Assembly (NCBI GenBank): GCA_009760855.2
Contig: WPIO01000078.1
Location: forward strand, 124,001-188,000
Origin: Cristatella mucedo
Lineage: Eukaryota; Bryozoa; Phylactolaemata; Cristatellidae
Direction: 5' to 3'
DNA: 64,000 nucleotides
A program made the position numbers and the translations under genes. This document shows, piece after piece, positions 29,043-42,557 of this stretch. Below the pieces are notes generated by a model, which saw nothing but the letters and a program-made list of their open reading frames with translations, made no database searches and was not told the origin of the DNA. Each line of letters begins with the position of its first letter. The first letter of the stretch is position 1.

Positions 29043-30057
29043 GTAAGTTCAAGTTCAGCGGCCAAACTCATAGTTCACAATCGTGGGGCATTGTAGCACA
29101 TCGGGTCTTGACAAGAAAAAGCGATCGGATAAACAGGAACACAGCGTTTGGACTTGAACCGCAGTTTCAGGCTTCTTAACACCAATGCACGGGCCAAGCT
29201 CTCTGCCGACAGGTGAGCAATCAGGTCCCTCGGTGACTGCTCGATGATCGCTCCATTGCACAAGGAGCTCAGTCAAGCGCTTCAGCCGAGCATAAGAGTC
29301 TTAGGTCAGGAGGAAAATGCATCCGCCAAGTGTCATTCATCATCGTCTGCTGCTTCTTGAGGCCGCATAATTTCTTCTGCTGCATCAGCGGGGTGTGTGG
29401 GTAGATCGTAGCCATAGCCTGCAACTCCTTGCCCCAATATTTCATTGCCATCAAATAATTGCACCGGCGTTTTATCACCTTCGGCTTGCTGTGGTAGTGG
29501 TTCCGGACCATTCGCCATTTAATTTTAATTGACCTAAAACAGTGAACATTTGAAACACAACCAAAAAAGAAGACAAATTTATTCTGGAGTATTATCCCCC
29601 AATGAAACGCAAGCCAGTACTAATGTTATCTTTAGTATGGCTGCTGAGTGCCGTGGTTTCTCAATTATGACGACTACAACCGCCTGCATTATCATCTAAG
29701 AGAGCCAATAACATTGCTACTCTGATTCTTGGAGCACCGTTCGTCAGCTAGCTAACCAATAAAACTAAACTCTCGCTCCTTCGAATACAAAAACCTAAAC
29801 AAACATACATACAAAGAACCAGTGCACTAAGCAGGCTGCTTGCGGTAGGACGGCACCATATTGAAATTTAAATTCCCAGTATCATTTCTGCTGTATACTC
29901 TTATTGATAGCTTATTTTGGGTCTTCCATATCCTACCCAAATTATGTATTGAATAAAAAAAATAAGACTTTGGCTTTTTTATTGTAACCATAATGTAGAG
30001 CTATGACTCCCAACACTACGCAGGAAACGGAGGTTGCCGTTCACTTTTCTCAGATGT

Positions 30058-31050
30058 AGAGTACAAATGGAGAACAGCAAGAGATTGAGGACGGACCTTT
30101 GAGGGACTCCACAGGTGTCTGGTCTCGTGGTTGAGAACTGACGTCCACACGATAGTGATTGAACAGATCGTTGCCCTCAATCGTTCAAGTAGAACATCGT
30201 GATCAATGGCATCAACGGCAGCTGATAGATGTAGGGCAGAGGTAGGGCAGTGACATTTCCGTCATTGTAGCCGCATAGTTACTGTTAACACGGAGGAAAA
30301 CAGTTTCATTGGGTTGCTGCCTCTTGAACACCAATTGAAATGTTTCTGAAATTTCATTCGTTTCAATATGCGCTATCAGCTGCTTAGCGATAATTTTTTT
30401 AAAACCTTTGACAAAAAAGGAATATGGTAAACTAGGCGATAGTTTGCAAGAACGTCTATATCTAATCCAGGCTTTTCAAGCATCGGTCTAGCGATTGCCA
30501 ATTTGAAGGACTTGGGTACGACCCCTCTTTCCAAAGGCGCATTAAAAATCTCAGTTATGGCAGAGCTACGTTGGTCTGCCAGTGAAGACCACAGAGATGA
30601 TGGTGTAGCGTTTTCAGGAGACGAGCTCTTTATACTAGACCTTATTAAGGTTGCCACATCATGTGCATAAACCTCGGAAAATCTTTTAACTAACTGACCA
30701 CAGATTGCGATTCCGCAATTGCCTTCCTCATTTACGTAGGCACGAATGTGCACAGTTTTTTTCCAGTAAAGAATACGAGCAACTATTCAGCTGAGCCGTT
30801 AACATCGGGGGAGTCGGACCTCCCAGCATTGGGCAATACAACTTTTACCGCCGCATAGATCTGTTTAGAGTCCGACTGGCAGGAGTTCTGTTTGTCGAGT
30901 GAAAAAAAGAAGCGCTGGCATTTTCAAGCTTCCGGGTAAAAACTTGAAGGAAGTCTTTGAAATTGAAACTCATTCTCAGAAAAGAGAAGTGCTACTTCAG
31001 TCGAGGATTTCCTGAATAGAAGGAAGAGCATTCATACCCCTGAGAGGGAG
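30058..31050 (-). pseudogene. Truncated L2-type RT, unit 2
   Basis: The frame 30,376-30,753 is the longest of this family in the array because of the local difference at 30,687-30,735. The C-terminal truncation is the same as in the other units. Confidence 0.75.
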
Positions 31051-31490
31051 ATTCTTTTTAACATTTTAATAAGTTTATTGAGGAGAGGTAGTCTCTCCCA
31101 TGATAACGAATCGCTGAGTAAGAAGGCTTAACCCCAAAGTGGCTTCACTAACCCTTTAGGTAATTAAGAATAACTTTACGTAGCTATCACACCTTGCGTA
31201 AAATCTTATAAAGTGAGTGATATAAATCAACCCAAAGAAACTATCTCTAGATTAATTAGGGCAACAGTGAGCTGTTTACGCTGCAAGCACAAAGAGCTCT
31301 CATCCTATAAAAGTGATTAAAATAACTTACCGAGGGGTAAACAAGGACTCTAGTCATGCATTTGAAGCTTTGAAGAAGCGCTGGACTTGTCAGCCAAAGA
31401 GGGATCTTCTCCCAGATGCGGACACCATTACGTCGTTGAAGACTTCCTGTCTGATTTCAAGTCAGACCCTCGAAAAGTAACGACCATGTA

Positions 31491-32624
31491 ATGAAGTTAG
31501 TTCAGCCTTCTTTAGCGAGGGGCTCTAAGAGGAATGAGCGAAAGTAAAAGATAGTTACTTTACGACCAATACATTCTAAGGATCTTCTACGGGCAATCAT
31601 CCAATTCACATTAAAATGCCAAAGGTAGTTACTAGGGCTCAGGAGAAGATTTGACGACCAAGAGAGAAACTTCTTGAAAGCATTTTGGCTCGTTCAATTA
31701 CAGGTAGAAGTAAAATAATAGCAATATATAGCTATAGCTACAACTCCACCTAACTTATTAGAGATCGATCGTCAGATGGCATGAAAGCAATGAAAGTACC
31801 ACTCAGGTTGAATATGAGTTGGAGTTACTAGAAAGTTAGCCTGGTTAGAGTTCTCAGCATCTATTAACAAGTTTCGATTCAGGAGTACAATAACCTTTAA
31901 AATAGTCAGGAATAATAGGAACCCAAAGGTATCCTGAGAAGAGAAGTAAGAGTGGAAGGGAACTATATCCCAGTAGGAGGAAATTCCTAGAGGATTATTA
32001 GAGCAAGTCTGATGGAAAAAGGCTAGGTGAACCAGCCTTAGCGCGGCAATAGCAAAGGGAAGTAAGAAGTGGAGGTTAAAGAATCGAACTAATGTGGAAG
32101 CTTCTACTGAGTGCCCCTCAAAGTAATTCTACAATAACTTTACCAGTATGAGGTACTGCACATACTCTATTCGTAATTACAGCACCAGCTCAGACGGACA
32201 ATTTTCCTCAAGGTAAAACATAACCTAGAAAGGCTGTAATGATGGTCAAGAATAAAATAACTACTCCAACTCTTCAATTCTCATTACATTAATTTTTAAG
32301 AGCCACGATAAATCCATCGACCGACATGTAGGTAAAGGCAAATGAAGAATCGAGAGGCATCACGAATCACAACGCTAGCATGGATAAAACGGATCCGTCA
32401 TCATCCGTAGTTTACATCCCGGGTAATATGCCTCACTGGGGAGAAAGCTAGAGAGACATCAGGAGTGTAATTAATGTATGGCCAAGAAGATTCCTGTTAC
32501 AATTTGAGTAGCTATGCATAATCCTAAAAGAGAACCAAAGTTTTATCAAGCTCAGATGTTGATGGGGGATCGGACAAACAGAGCACCCTTGACTAGTACT
32601 AGCACTCCTGACATGTCTATCGAG
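31491..32624 (-). pseudogene. Nuclear mitochondrial cob copy, unit 2
   Basis: Carries the same ATTA duplication and frameshifts as unit 1, so the lesions predate amplification. Confidence 0.85.
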
Positions 32625-34228
32625 AAGTATCAAACCCTCGAAGGGGAGAGAGGCTTTTTTCAGACTACATATAATGTAATAGCACGTATAAAACCACGAG
32701 GAGAACAGCCACTATTCAGTAAGCCTAGCTAAGGCGACTATCAAAGATGCCATACATAAGTTAATATAAGAGTTAACAACAAACTCTAAGAACGTATTCT
32801 AGGAATGGGCAGCTGGAAAATACGTATCGCTGAAGAGCCACGATAAATCCATCGACCTGCTGAAGAGCCCTGATGCCAATGGAGGGTGCCACTTAGTTAA
32901 AGTTTATTTACACAATGATCGAGTGGATGGCAATCCTGAATTATACATACATGTATCCCACATATATCTTACCTATCATACACATATTTTACCTTCGAAA
33001 GAAGGTGAGCCAGGACGGTGAGCCTCGGTAGGCAGATGGTGCTCCAGACTGGCGGTCAGACTGGCGAACGTTCCCGATTGGCTGGAGATGGGACGCACGA
33101 TATGACCTTATACTATACCTACCGTGCTACCCAGCTGATCGGAACATCGTTATCAGGAATTGAACCTCAACTTCGGGCATGAGGAGCGAGCACTCAACCC
33201 CTGTGCCATCTCTGTAAGTTCAAGTTCAGCGGCCAAACTCATAGTTCACAATCGTGGGGCATTGTAGCACATCGGGTCTTGACAAGAAAAAGCGATCGGA
33301 TAAACAGGAACACAGCGTTTGGACTTGAACCGCAGTTTCAGGCTTCTTAACACCAATGCACGGGCCAAGCTCTCTGCCGACAGGTGAGCAATCAGGTTCC
33401 TCGGTGACTGCTCGATGATCGCTCCATTGCACAAGGAGCTCAGTCAAGCGCTTCAGCCGAGCATAAGAGTCTTAGGTCAGGAGGAAAATGCATCCGCCAA
33501 GTGTCATTCATCATCGTCTGCTGCTTCTTGAGGCCGCATAATTTCTTCTGCTGCATCAGCGGGGTGTGTGGGTAGATCGTAGCCATAGCCTGCAACTCCT
33601 TGCCCCAATATTTCATTGCCATCAAATAATTGCACCGGCGTTTTATCACCTTCGGCTTGCTGTGGTAGTGGTTCCGGACCATTCGCCATTTAATTTTAAT
33701 TGACCTAAAACAGTGAACATTTGAAACACAACCAAAAAAGAAGACAAATTTATTCTGGAGTATTATCCCCCAATGAAACGCAAGCCAGTACTAATGTTAT
33801 CTTTAGTATGGCTGCTGAGTGCCGTGGTTTCTCAATTATGACGACTACAACCGCCTGCATTATCATCTAAGAGAGCCAATAACATTGCTACTCTGATTCT
33901 TGGAGCACCGTTCGTCAGCTAGCTAACCAATAAAACTAAACTCTCGCTCCTTCGAATACAAAAACCTAAACAAACATACATACAAAGAACCAGTGCACTA
34001 AGCAGGCTGCTTGCGGTAGGACGGCACCATATTGAAATTTAAATTCCCAGTATCATTTCTGCTGTATACTCTTATTGATAGCTTATTTTGGGTCTTCCAT
34101 ATCCTACCCAAATTATGTATTGAATAAAAAATAAGACTTTGGCTTTTTTATTGTAACCATAATGTAGAGCTATGACTCCCAACACTACGCAGGAAACGGA
34201 GGTTGCCGTTCACTTTTCTCAGATGTAG

Positions 34229-35220
34229 AGTACAAATGGAGAACAGCAAGAGATTGAGGACGGACCTTTGAGGGACTCCACAGGTGTCTGGTCTCGTGGT
34301 TGAGAACTGACGTCCACACGATAGTGATTGAACAGATCGTTGCCCTCAATCGTTCAAGTAGAACATCGTGATCAATGGCATCAACGGCAGCTGATAGATG
34401 TAGGGCAGAGGTAGGGCAGTGACATTTCCGTCATTGTAGCCGCATAGTTACTGTTAACACGGAGGAAAACAGTTTCATTGGGTTGCTGCCTCTTGAACAC
34501 CAATTGAAATGTTTCTGAAATTTCATTCGTTTCAATATGCGCTATCAGCTGCTTAGCGATAATTTTTTTAAAACCTTTGACAAAAAAGGAATATGGTAAA
34601 CTAGGCGATAGTTTGCAAGAACGTCTATATCTAATCCAGGCTTTTCAAGCATCGGTCTAGCGATTGCCAATTTGAAGGACTTGGGTACGACCCCTCTTTC
34701 CAAAGGCGCATTAAAAATCTCAGTTATTGCAGAGCTACGTTGGTCTGCCAGTGAAGACCACAGAGATGATGGTGTAGCGTTTTCAGGAGACGAGCTCTTT
34801 ATACTAGACCTTATTAAGGTTGCCACATCATGTGCATAAACCTCGGAAAATCTTTTAACTGAGACCACAGATTGCGATTCCGCAATTGCCTTAGTCTTTT
34901 ACGTAGGCACGAATGTGCACAGTTTTTTCCAGTAAAGAATACGAGCAACTATTCAGCTGAGCCGTTAACATCGGGGGAGTCGGACCTCCCAGCATTGGGC
35001 AATACAACTTTTACCGCCGCATAGATCTGTTTAGAGTCCGACTGGCAGGAGTTCTGTTTGTCGAGTGAAAAAGAAGCGCTGGCATTTTCAAGCTTCCGGG
35101 TAAAAACTTGAAGGAAGTCTTTGAAATTGAAACTCATTCTCAGAAAAGAGAAGTGCTACTTCAGTCGAGGATTTCCTGAATAGAAGGAAGAGCATTCATA
35201 CCCCTGAGAGGGAGATTCTT
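34229..35220 (-). pseudogene. Truncated L2-type RT, unit 3
   Basis: Frames 34,545-34,868 and 34,949-35,137 show the PLERGVVPKSFKLA form, which is likely ancestral to that of unit 1. Confidence 0.75.
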
Positions 35221-35656
35221 TTTAACATTTTAATAAGTTTATTGAGGAGAGGTAGTCTCTCCCATGATAACGAATCGCTGAGTAAGAAGGCTTAACCCCA
35301 AAGTGGCTTCACTAACCCTTTAGGTAATTAAGAATAACTTTACGTAGCTATCACACCTTGCGTAAAATCTTATAAAGTGAGTGATATAAATCAACCCAAA
35401 GAAACTATCTCTAGATTAATTAGGGCAACAGTGAGCTGTTTACGCTGCAAGCACAAAGAGCTCTCATCCTATAAAAGTGATTAAAATAACTTACCGAGGG
35501 GTAAACAAGGACTCTAGTCATGCATTTGAAGCTTTGAAGAAGCGCTGGACTTGTCAGCCAAAGAGGGATCTTCTCCCAGATGCGGACACCATTACGTCGT
35601 TGAAGACTTCCTGTCTGATTTCAAGTCAGACCCTCGAAAAAAGTAACGACCATGTA

Positions 35657-36790
35657 ATGAAGTTAGTTCAGCCTTCTTTAGCGAGGGGCTCTAAGAGGAA
35701 TGAGCGAAAGTAAAAGATAGTTACTTTACGACCAATACATTCTAAGGATCTTCTACGGGCAATCATCCAATTCACATTAAAATGCCAAAGGTAGTTACTA
35801 GGGCTCAGGAGAAGATTTGACGACCAAGAGAGAAACTTCTTGAAAGCATTTTGGCTCGTTCAATTACAGGTAGAAGTAAAATAATAGCAATATATAGCTA
35901 TAGCTACAACTCCACCTAACTTATTAGAGATCGATCGTCAGATGGCATGAAAGCAATGAAAGTACCACTCAGGTTGAATATGAGTTGGAGTTACTAGAAA
36001 GTTAGCCTGGTTAGAGTTCTCAGCATCTATTAACAAGTTTCGATTCAGGAGTACAATAACCTTTAAAATAGTCAGGAATAATAGGAACCCAAAGGTATCC
36101 TGAGAAGAGAAGTAAGAGTGGAAGGGAACTATATCCCAGTAGGAGGAAATTCCTAGAGGATTATTAGAGCAAGTCTGATGGAAAAAGGCTAGGTGAACCA
36201 GCCTTAGCGCGGCAATAGCAAAGGGAAGTAAGAAGTGGAGGTTAAAGAATCGAACTAATGTGGAAGCTTCTACTGAGTGCCCCTCAAAGTAATTCTACAA
36301 TAACTTTACCAGTATGAGGTACTGCACATACTCTATTCGTAATTACAGCACCAGCTCAGACGGACAATTTTCCTCAAGGTAAAACATAACCTAGAAAGGC
36401 TGTAATGATGGTCAAGAATAAAATAACTACTCCAACTCTTCAATTCTCATTACATTAATTTTTAAGAGCCACGATAAATCCATCGACCGACATGTAGGTA
36501 AAGGCAAATGAAGAATCGAGAGGCATCACGAATCACAACGCTAGCATGGATAAAACGGATCCGTCATCATCCGTAGTTTACATCCCGGGTAATATGCCTC
36601 ACTGGGGAGAAAGCTAGAGAGACATCAGGAGTGTAATTAATGTATGGCCAAGAAGATTCCTGTTACAATTTGAGTAGCTATGCATAATCCTAAAAGAGAA
36701 CCAAAGTTTTATCAAGCTCAGATGTTGATGGGGGATCGGACAAACAGAGCACCCTTGACTAGTACTAGCACTCCTGACATGTCTATCGAG
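35657..36790 (-). pseudogene. Nuclear mitochondrial cob copy, unit 3
   Basis: Indistinguishable by eye from the unit 1 copy apart from one fewer G near 36,605. Confidence 0.85.
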
Positions 36791-38393
36791 AAGTATCAAA
36801 CCCTCGAAGGGGAGAGGCTTTTTTCAGACTACATATAATGTAATAGCACGTATAAAACCACGAGGAGAACAGCCACTATTCAGTAAGCCTAGCTAAGGCG
36901 ACTATCAAAGATGCCATACATAAGTTAATATAAGAGTTAACAACAAACTCTAAGAACGTATTCTAGGAATGGGCAGCTGGAAAATACGTATCGCTGAAGA
37001 GCCACGATAAATCCATCGACCTGCTGAAGAGCCCTGATGCCAATGGAGGGTGCCACTTAGTTAAAGTTTATTTACACAATGATCGAGTGGATGGCAATCC
37101 TGAATTATACATACATGTATCCCACATATATCTTACCTATCATACACATATTTTACCTTCGAAAGAAGGTGAGCCAGGACGGTGAGCCTCGGTAGGCAGA
37201 TGGTGCTCCAGACTGGCGGTCAGACTGGCGAACGTTCCCGATTGGCTGGAGATGGGACGCACGATATGACCTTATACTATACCTACCGTGCTACCCAGCT
37301 GATCGGAACATCGTTATCAGGAATTGAACCTCAACTTCGGGCATGAGGAGCGAGCACTCAACCCCTGTGCCATCTCTGTAAGTTCAAGTTCAGCGGCCAA
37401 ACTCATAGTTCACAATCGTGGGGCATTGTAGCACATCGGGTCTTGACAAGAAAAAGCGATCGGATAAACAGGAACACAGCGTTTGGACTTGAACCGCAGT
37501 TTCAGGCTTCTTAACACCAATGCACGGGCCAAGCTCTCTGCCGACAGGTGAGCAATCAGGTTCCTCGGTGACTGCTCGATGATCGCTCCATTGCACAAGG
37601 AGCTCAGTCAAGCGCTTCAGCCGAGCATAAGAGTCTTAGGTCAGGAGGAAAATGCATCCGCCAAGTGTCATTCATCATCGTCTGCTGCTTCTTGAGGCCG
37701 CATAATTTCTTCTGCTGCATCAGCGGGGTGTGTGGGTAGATCGTAGCCATAGCCTGCAACTCCTTGCCCCAATATTTCATTGCCATCAAATAATTGCACC
37801 GGCGTTTTATCACCTTCGGCTTGCTGTGGTAGTGGTTCCGGACCATTCGCCATTTAATTTTAATTGACCTAAAACAGTGAACATTTGAAACACAACCAAA
37901 AAAGAAGACAAATTTATTCTGGAGTATTATCCCCCAATGAAACGCAAGCCAGTACTAATGTTATCTTTAGTATGGCTGCTGAGTGCCGTGGTTTCTCAAT
38001 TATGACGACTACAACCGCCTGCATTATCATCTAAGAGAGCCAATAACATTGCTACTCTGATTCTTGGAGCACCGTTCGTCAGCTAGCTAACCAATAAAAC
38101 TAAACTCTCGCTCCTTCGAATACAAAAACCTAAAAACAAACATACATACAAAGAACCAGTGCACTAAGCAGGCTGCTTGCGGTAGGACGGCACCATATTG
38201 AAATTTAAATTCCCAGTATCATTTCTGCTGTATACTCTTATTGATAGCTTATTTTGGGTCTTCCATATCCTACCCAAATTATGTATTGAATAAAAAATAA
38301 GACTTTGGCTTTTTTATTGTAACCATAATGTAGAGCTATGACTCCCAACACTACGCAGGAAACGGAGGTTGCCGTTCACTTTTCTCAGATGTA

Positions 38394-39385
38394 GAGTACA
38401 AATGGAGAACAGCAAGAGATTGAGGACGGACCTTTGAGGGACTCCACAGGTGTCTGGTCTCGTGGTTGAGAACTGACGTCCACACGATAGTGATTGAACA
38501 GATCGTTGCCCTCAATCGTTCAAGTAGAACATCGTGATCAATGGCATCAACGGCAGCTGATAGATGTAGGGCAGAGGTAGGGCAGTGACATTTCCGTCAT
38601 TGTAGCCGCATAGTTACTGTTAACACGGAGGAAAACAGTTTCATTGGGTTGCTGCCTCTTGAACACCAATTGAAATGTTTCTGAAATTTCATTCGTTTCA
38701 ATATGCGCTATCAGCTGCTTAGCGATAATTTTTTTAAAACCTTGACAAAAAAGGAATATGGTAAACTAGGCGATAGTTTTGCAAGAACGTCTATATCTAA
38801 TCCAGGCTTTTCAAGCATCGGTCTAGCGATTGCCAATTTGAAGGACTTGGGTACGACCCCTCTTTCCAAAGGCGCATTAAAAATCTCAGTTATTGCAGAG
38901 CTACGTTGGTCTGCCAGTGAAGACCACAGAGATGATGGTGTAGCGTTTTCAGGAGACGAGCTCTTTATACTAGACCTTATTAAGGTTGCCACATCATGTG
39001 CATAAACCTCGGAAAATCTTTTAACTGAGACCACAGATTGCGATTCCGCAATTGCCTTAGTCTTTTACGTAGGCACGAATGTGCACAGTTTTTTCCAGTA
39101 AAGAATACGAGCAACTATTCAGCTGAGCCGTTAACATCGGGGGAGTCGGACCTCCCAGCATTGGGCAATACAACTTTTACCGCCGCATAGATCTGTTTAG
39201 AGTCCGACTGGCAGGAGTTCTGTTTGTCGAGTGAAAAAGAAGCGCTGGCATTTTCAAGCTTCCGGGTAAAAACTTGAAGGAAGTCTTTGAAATTGAAACT
39301 CATTCTCAGAAAAGAGAAGTGCTACTTCAGTCGAGGATTTCCTGAATAGAAGGAAGAGCATTCATACCCCTGAGAGGGAGATTCT
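38394..39385 (-). pseudogene. Truncated L2-type RT, unit 4
   Basis: The NYRLVYHIPFLSKV segment is altered to KLSPSLPYSFFVKV by the paired one-base indels, the only unit where this occurs. Confidence 0.75.
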
Positions 39386-39820
39386 TTTTAACATTTTAAT
39401 AAGTTTATTGAGGAGAGGTAGTCTCTCCCATGATAACGAATCGCTGAGTAAGAAGGCTTAACCCCAAAGTGGCTTCACTAACCCTTTAGGTAATTAAGAA
39501 TAACTTTACGTAGCTATCACACCTTGCGTAAAATCTTATAAAGTGAGTGATATAAATCAACCCAAAGAAACTATCTCTAGATTAATTAGGGCAACAGTGA
39601 GCTGTTTACGCTGCAAGCACAAAGAGCTCTCATCCTATAAAAGTGATTAAAATAACTTACCGAGGGGTAAACAAGGACTCTAGTCATGCATTTGAAGCTT
39701 TGAAGAAGCGCTGGACTTGTCAGCCAAAGAGGGATCTTCTCCCAGATGCGGACACCATTACGTCGTTGAAGACTTCCTGTCTGATTTCAAGTCAGACCCT
39801 CGAAAAGTAACGACCATGTA

Positions 39821-40954
39821 ATGAAGTTAGTTCAGCCTTCTTTAGCGAGGGGCTCTAAGAGGAATGAGCGAAAGTAAAAGATAGTTACTTTACGACCAAT
39901 ACATTCTAAGGATCTTCTACGGGCAATCATCCAATTCACATTAAAATGCCAAAGGTAGTTACTAGGGCTCAGGAGAAGATTTGACGACCAAGAGAGAAAC
40001 TTCTTGAAAGCATTTTGGCTCGTTCAATTACAGGTAGAAGTAAAATAATAGCAATATATAGCTATAGCTACAACTCCACCTAACTTATTAGAGATCGATC
40101 GTCAGATGGCATGAAAGCAATGAAAGTACCACTCAGGTTGAATATGAGTTGGAGTTACTAGAAAGTTAGCCTGGTTAGAGTTCTCAGCATCTATTAACAA
40201 GTTTCGATTCAGGAGTACAATAACCTTTAAAATAGTCAGGAATAATAGGAACCCAAAGGTATCCTGAGAAGAGAAGTAAGAGTGGAAGGGAACTATATCC
40301 CAGTAGGAGGAAATTCCTAGAGGATTATTAGAGCAAGTCTGATGGAAAAAGGCTAGGTGAACCAGCCTTAGCGCGGCAATAGCAAAGGGAAGTAAGAAGT
40401 GGAGGTTAAAGAATCGAACTAATGTGGAAGCTTCTACTGAGTGCCCCTCAAAGTAATTCTACAATAACTTTACCAGTATGAGGTACTGCACATACTCTAT
40501 TCGTAATTACAGCACCAGCTCAGACGGACAATTTTCCTCAAGGTAAAACATAACCTAGAAAGGCTGTAATGATGGTCAAGAATAAAATAACTACTCCAAC
40601 TCTTCAATTCTCATTACATTAATTTTTAAGAGCCACGATAAATCCATCGACCGACATGTAGGTAAAGGCAAATGAAGAATCGAGAGGCATCACGAATCAC
40701 AACGCTAGCATGGATAAAACGGATCCGTCATCATCCGTAGTTTACATCCCGGGTAATATGCCTCACTGGGGAGAAAGCTAGAGAGACATCAGGAGTGTAA
40801 TTAATGTATGGCCAAGAAGATTCCTGTTACAATTTGAGTAGCTATGCATAATCCTAAAAGAGAACCAAAGTTTTATCAAGCTCAGATGTTGATGGGGGAT
40901 CGGACAAACAGAGCACCCTTGACTAGTACTAGCACTCCTGACATGTCTATCGAG
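39821..40954 (-). pseudogene. Nuclear mitochondrial cob copy, unit 4
   Basis: Same lesions as the other units; no unit-specific change seen by eye. Confidence 0.85.
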
Positions 40955-42557
40955 AAGTATCAAACCCTCGAAGGGGAGAGGCTTTTTTCAGACTACATAT
41001 AATGTAATAGCACGTATAAAACCACGAGGAGAACAGCCACTATTCAGTAAGCCTAGCTAAGGCGACTATCAAAGATGCCATACATAAGTTAATATAAGAG
41101 TTAACAACAAACTCTAAGAACGTATTCTAGGAATGGGCAGCTGGAAAATACGTATCGCTGAAGAGCCACGATAAATCCATCGACCTGCTGAAGAGCCCTG
41201 ATGCCAATGGAGGGTGCCACTTAGTTAAAGTTTATTTACACAATGATCGAGTGGATGGCAATCCTGAATTATACATACATGTATCCCACATATATCTTAC
41301 CTATCATACACATATTTTACCTTCGAAAGAAGGTGAGCCAGGACGGTGAGCCTCGGTAGGCAGATGGTGCTCCAGACTGGCGGTCAGACTGGCGAACGTT
41401 CCCGATTGGCTGGAGATGGGACGCACGATATGACCTTATACTATACCTACCGTGCTACCCAGCTGATCGGAACATCGTTATCAGGAATTGAACCTCAACT
41501 TCGGGCATGAGGAGCGAGCACTCAACCCCTGTGCCATCTCTGTAAGTTCAAGTTCAGCGGCCAAACTCATAGTTCACAATCGTGGGGCATTGTAGCACAT
41601 CGGGAAAAAAAAAAAAAAAGCGATCGGATAAACAGGAACACAGCGTTTGGACTTGAACCGCAGTTTCAGGCTTCTTAACACCAATGCACGGGCCAAGCTC
41701 TCTGCCGACAGGTGAGCAATCAGGTTCCTCGGTGACTGCTCGATGATCGCTCCATTGCACAAGGAGCTCAGTCAAGCGCTTCAGCCGAGCATAAGAGTCT
41801 TAGGTCAGGAGGAAAATGCATCCGCCAAGTGTCATTCATCATCGTCTGCTGCTTCTTGAGGCCGCATAATTTCTTCTGCTGCATCAGCGGGGTGTGTGGG
41901 TAGATCGTAGCCATAGCCTGCAACTCCTTGCCCCAATATTTCATTGCCATCAAATAATTGCACCGGCGTTTTATCACCTTCGGCTTGCTGTGGTAGTGGT
42001 TCCGGACCATTCGCCATTTAATTTTAATTGACCTAAAACAGTGAACATTTGAAACACAACCAAAAAAGAAGACAAATTTATTCTGGAGTATTATCCCCCA
42101 ATGAAACGCAAGCCAGTACTAATGTTATCTTTAGTATGGCTGCTGAGTGCCGTGGTTTCTCAATTATGACGACTACAACCGCCTGCATTATCATCTAAGA
42201 GAGCCAATAACATTGCTACTCTGATTCTTGGAGCACCGTTCGTCAGCTAGCTAACCAATAAAACTAAACTCTCGCTCCTTCGAATACAAAAACCTAAACA
42301 AACATACATACAAAGAACCAGTGCACTAAGCAGGCTGCTTGCGGTAGGACGGCACCATATTGAAATTTAAATTCCCAGTATCATTTCTGCTGTATACTCT
42401 TATTGATAGCTTATTTTGGGTCTTCCATATCCTACCCAAATTATGTATTGAATAAAAAATAAGACTTTGGCTTTTTTATTGTAACCATAATGTAGAGCTA
42501 TGACTCCCAACACTACGCAGGAAACGGAGGTTGCCGTTCACTTTTCTCAGATGTAGA

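Larger units (their letters stand above)
24883..29045 (+). repeat. Tandem array unit 1 (4,163 bp)
   Basis: First of seven head-to-tail units. Order within the unit: unknown segment (24,883-25,640), a 250-bp dispersed repeat (25,641-25,890), truncated L2-type RT on the minus strand (25,895-26,880), unknown segment, trnS2-like and cob remnants on the minus strand (27,262-28,455), a 380-bp segment of unknown origin, then a tRNA-derived SINE (28,845-29,042). Its left edge meets unrelated sequence at AGTTCAAGTTCAGCGG. Unit 1 has one extra G near 28,270 and reads PWKERV instead of PLERGV in the RT frame. Confidence 0.95.
29046..33216 (+). repeat. Tandem array unit 2 (4,171 bp)
   Basis: Same architecture as unit 1. 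Unit-specific differences: AACTAACTGACC and CTTCCTCATTTACG in place of AACTGAGACC and CTTAGTCTTTTACG around 30,687-30,735. This removes a stop and joins upstream codons, giving a 125-codon RT frame at 30,376-30,753. Also +2 A near 29,955, +2 A near 30,905 and an extra GA near 32,650. It is the most divergent unit. Confidence 0.95.
33217..37380 (+). repeat. Tandem array unit 3 (4,164 bp)
   Basis: Standard architecture. A +2 A change near 35,640 (CGAAAAAAGTAACG) joins frames in the trnS2-side segment and creates the plus-strand frame 35,477-35,713, which is not a gene. First unit with TTATTGCAGAG (34,725) where units 1 and 2 have TTATGGCAGAG. Confidence 0.95.
37381..41544 (+). repeat. Tandem array unit 4 (4,164 bp)
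   Basis: Standard architecture. Compensating single-base changes near 38,738 (one T lost) and 38,775 (one T gained) shift a short RT stretch out of frame and create a plus-strand frame at 38,703-39,005. +2 A near 38,130. Confidence 0.95.

Noticed and set aside
35477-35713. Plus-strand frame of 78 codons in unit 3
   Set aside because: It exists only because of two extra A in one unit and overlaps the trnS2-like/cob remnant on the other strand.
38703-39005. Plus-strand frame of 100 codons in unit 4
   Set aside because: Antisense shadow of the RT remnant created by private one-base indels.
41605-41619. Poly(A) tail of a retrotransposed copy in unit 5
   Set aside because: The run replaces exactly the same number of bases and has no inserted sequence or target duplication.
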